Positions 61,700 to 64,000 of a stretch of DNA of 64,000 nt are shown one piece after another. Every line of letters starts with the position of its first letter. The stretch's first letter is position 1. The notes below the pieces were generated by a model that saw only the letters and a program-made list of their open reading frames with translations, had not been told where the DNA came from and did no database searches. The stretch is from Psettodes erumei (taxonomy: Eukaryota > Chordata > Actinopteri > Pleuronectiformes > Psettodidae). The stretch spans positions 1 to 64,000 of the forward strand of contig JAFBJZ010000663.1 of assembly GCA_016785225.1 (NCBI GenBank). Direction: 5' to 3'. The translations under genes were made by a program, and so were the position numbers.

Positions 61700-64000
61700 A
61701 GGAGCCATGACAGTTTGCGTCGCTTCCGGTGACGTATCAGCCGGTTGGGTTTTTATTTTTTTTATTTTTTATTTTTTTAACATTCAACTTTATTAACAAC
61801 AACGACAAACACAGTATAGTGAGTATGAGGGGAAGACGTAAACACAAAAAAGAAATGCATATTCAGCCATAAGTTAAAAAAGACAAGAAATAAATAATAC
61901 ATAAAAAGAAACACGTCAATGAACAATAATTACAAAAAGCAAAAAAACAACATAAGACTGACGGGCGGTCACAGCCTGTTCCCGGCTTTGGTCACTAGAT
62001 GGCAGTAGATGACAGTAAATAAGAACTGTTAGTCTCCTCATTCATTCGTTCGTCTGTCCCAATAGCAGAGAAGTGGTTTCTTGGCAGGAAACAGGGTTCG
62101 TTTCTGTTACCACTTTTCAAAGTGTTCAGCAGTCTTTGAACATTCAGCACCTGGATCGTGTTGGGCTAACGACAAAGATTTGGGAAAAAATACCCAGAAC
62201 TGTTGCATGATTTTGGACAGTGAAATTACTGAAATCACAGCTGTGGGAACATTCATTCATCTATCCATCCATTCTTCCAGCCACTTCATACAGCTCTCTG
62301 GGCCTAGGCTACTGAGGGCAAGAGGGTGAGAGCTGTCTGTCAGACGGGGGGTGGGGGTGGGGGGTGGGGCTTCAGTTTTCCCTCTTCTTTTGGCCTAATG
62401 GTGGGATGTGGACACCCCCCCCCCCCCAGGCAGATGGTTTGAGGAGAAAACTGTGTGTGCGTGTGTGTGGTTTCATCCATCCCCTCCTCCACACTTCAAA
62501 GTGGGCAATCAATTAAATGCATCCTAACCACCACCATCCCCCCTCCATTGAGTCAGCAGATCCCTCTGAGCAGATGCAGGTCTACGCATATGACTCACTG
62601 TGGGTGTTTTGCATAACCTGGGGAGGGGGACTGGAGCTGTGCTTTGGGGGAGGTAGGAATAGATTGGCCTCAGGGCTTCATCATGAACAGTGTGAATATA
62701 TTTGCATGCCTGCATGCAATGAACATTTTTAAAATGCTTTTGAAAGCTGCAAAAGTGCATAAACCATCATCTGGTATTGAAATGATCCCAGGTTATGATA
62801 TTGTTGCTACACCTTCTATTCTACCACATCATGTTCTCTTCTCAGTGATATATGTGACAAATTTACCACTGAACTTTTGTAGTAACAGTACCATTTTAAA
62901 TCAATACATTTTAAATATAAAATGTCATATTGCACCAATATGTACTTCATGGCTACATGCAGGATATGCAAACACTATGAAGTTCAACCCAAAAAATCTG
63001 TACCCTGTTTGGATGCTAAAAATTGTCAAGGTCAATTAAACCACACAAAGAAGGTTTTCCATCATCATCAGCGACATCTCATGACTCAGCATTGAAAATT
63101 GACAGTTAAAAAACTTTAACTTCAACTTTAGGGAGTTCAACAGACTAATAGCACCAGAGAGTTCCTTGCAAGGATATGAGTGACAGTTTATCGGACCAGT
63201 AGAAGAGTAGCAGACAGGTGCCCCTCTCCTGGAACATTTGTCTATTTACCATCCTTATTTACCATAACATTTCTACATCACTGACAGGAGACCCAGCTAG
63301 TGTGATCCCACTGCAACATGGGCTGTAGTGATGATATTTTAGAGTGGACAGGAATGATTCAGCCTGGCATAAAGTGATCCATCACTAAAATAAATGTGGG
63401 CCAGGGGCATAAAGGTGAGGGTCAGTGGCCCCTTACCTACTGCTAACACCCCAAATTCTGGCACCTTTTCTTGGATCACACCCATCTTCAAACTCAGCCT
63501 TCATTTTGATCCCAAAGACACATCTTTAATAATTTGTGAGTTGTGAGTTGTCCTGGTGACAAAATCTGCCCACAGACAAACAGACAGACTGGCTCCAGGC
63601 CCTCATTTTGCCATAAAATGACACACACAAGTGTCTCGCAAGGTGAAAACAATACCAATGCTGCTGTCATGGCTGGTAATCAGAGATATGTCCAACTGCC
63701 TCTGTTATATACCATAAGGATGCATGTAACATGCTGCCTAGAAAAAAAAATTGTTATTGTTAACAAATCCAATGTGCACATCCAAACCCAACAATTACTT
63801 GTTCTGAAAAACAAGTATTGTATGTACAGCTCATCACAGCCTGATATATAGTATGGTTATTATTATGCCACAGAACACCATCTTTGTTCAAACCCAGTAA
63901 GTAAAACCAATAACACACCCAGTATAGTTTATTTTGACTGTATCCCACACACACTTTCCTGCTGCCAGAAATACCTGCTATAGCCCTGGATGTGTATTAA
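61700..64000. other. top3b upstream region to the right edge
   Basis: No gene visible in about 2.3 kb. The first 50 bp hold the top3b promoter (GC-rich, ETS and CRE-like TGACGTAT). A T-rich tract lies at 61750-61780 and a C15 run at 62415-62429. The remainder is AT-rich with short, unsupported open frames. Confidence 0.5.

Noticed and set aside
1..64000. CRISPR arrays, bacterial operons, phage or plasmid features
   Set aside because: There are none. The window is vertebrate, with introns, polyadenylation signals and fish transposons.

Overview
The window is teleost fish genomic DNA. It holds split genes with GT-AG introns, CpG-rich promoters, long (CA)n microsatellites and relics of several Tc1-like transposon families. 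I rebuilt eight multi-domain or recognisable genes exon by exon by conceptual translation and phase checking. A ninth, partial gene lies at the left edge.

Layout, left to right: (1) 1-238, minus strand, the 5' coding part of an unrecognised gene with a TATA box; (2) dph7 (2645-5383, +), a WD40 enzyme of diphthamide synthesis; (3) mrpl41 (6713-7120, -), a mitochondrial large-subunit ribosomal protein; (4) pnpla7 (10346-27361, +), a neuropathy-target-esterase-type lysophospholipase of about 31 coding exons; (5) pip5kl1 (29183-33174, -), a PIP5K-like protein; (6) a gene-poor stretch with a diverged tandem duplication and a perfect hairpin; (7) an ELR-negative CXC chemokine (38871-39946, +) with ISRE, GAS and TATA motifs just upstream; (8) ppm1f (42542-46429, -), a PP2C phosphatase; (9) top3b (48854-61564, -), the type IA topoisomerase with an RGG tail; (10) a three-exon IL-17-family cytokine (59237-61072, +) lying wholly inside top3b intron 1 on the opposite strand; (11) about 2.3 kb with no gene that I can see.

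The order dph7-mrpl41-pnpla7 matches human 9q34.3, pip5kl1 is a human 9q34.11 gene, and ppm1f-top3b matches human 22q11.22. The window is therefore a junction of syntenic blocks, with two immune ligand genes placed among housekeeping genes.

The most striking observation is in pnpla7. A 1.57 kb Tc1-like element sits exactly where about 58 residues of the first cyclic-nucleotide-binding domain should be encoded. One whole exon and the 5' part of the next are absent, and the exon remnant directly abuts the right terminal repeat of the transposon. The reading frame runs open from the transposon end into the remnant. A cryptic AG in the element would give a phase-correct chimeric exon, and skipping the remnant would also keep the frame.
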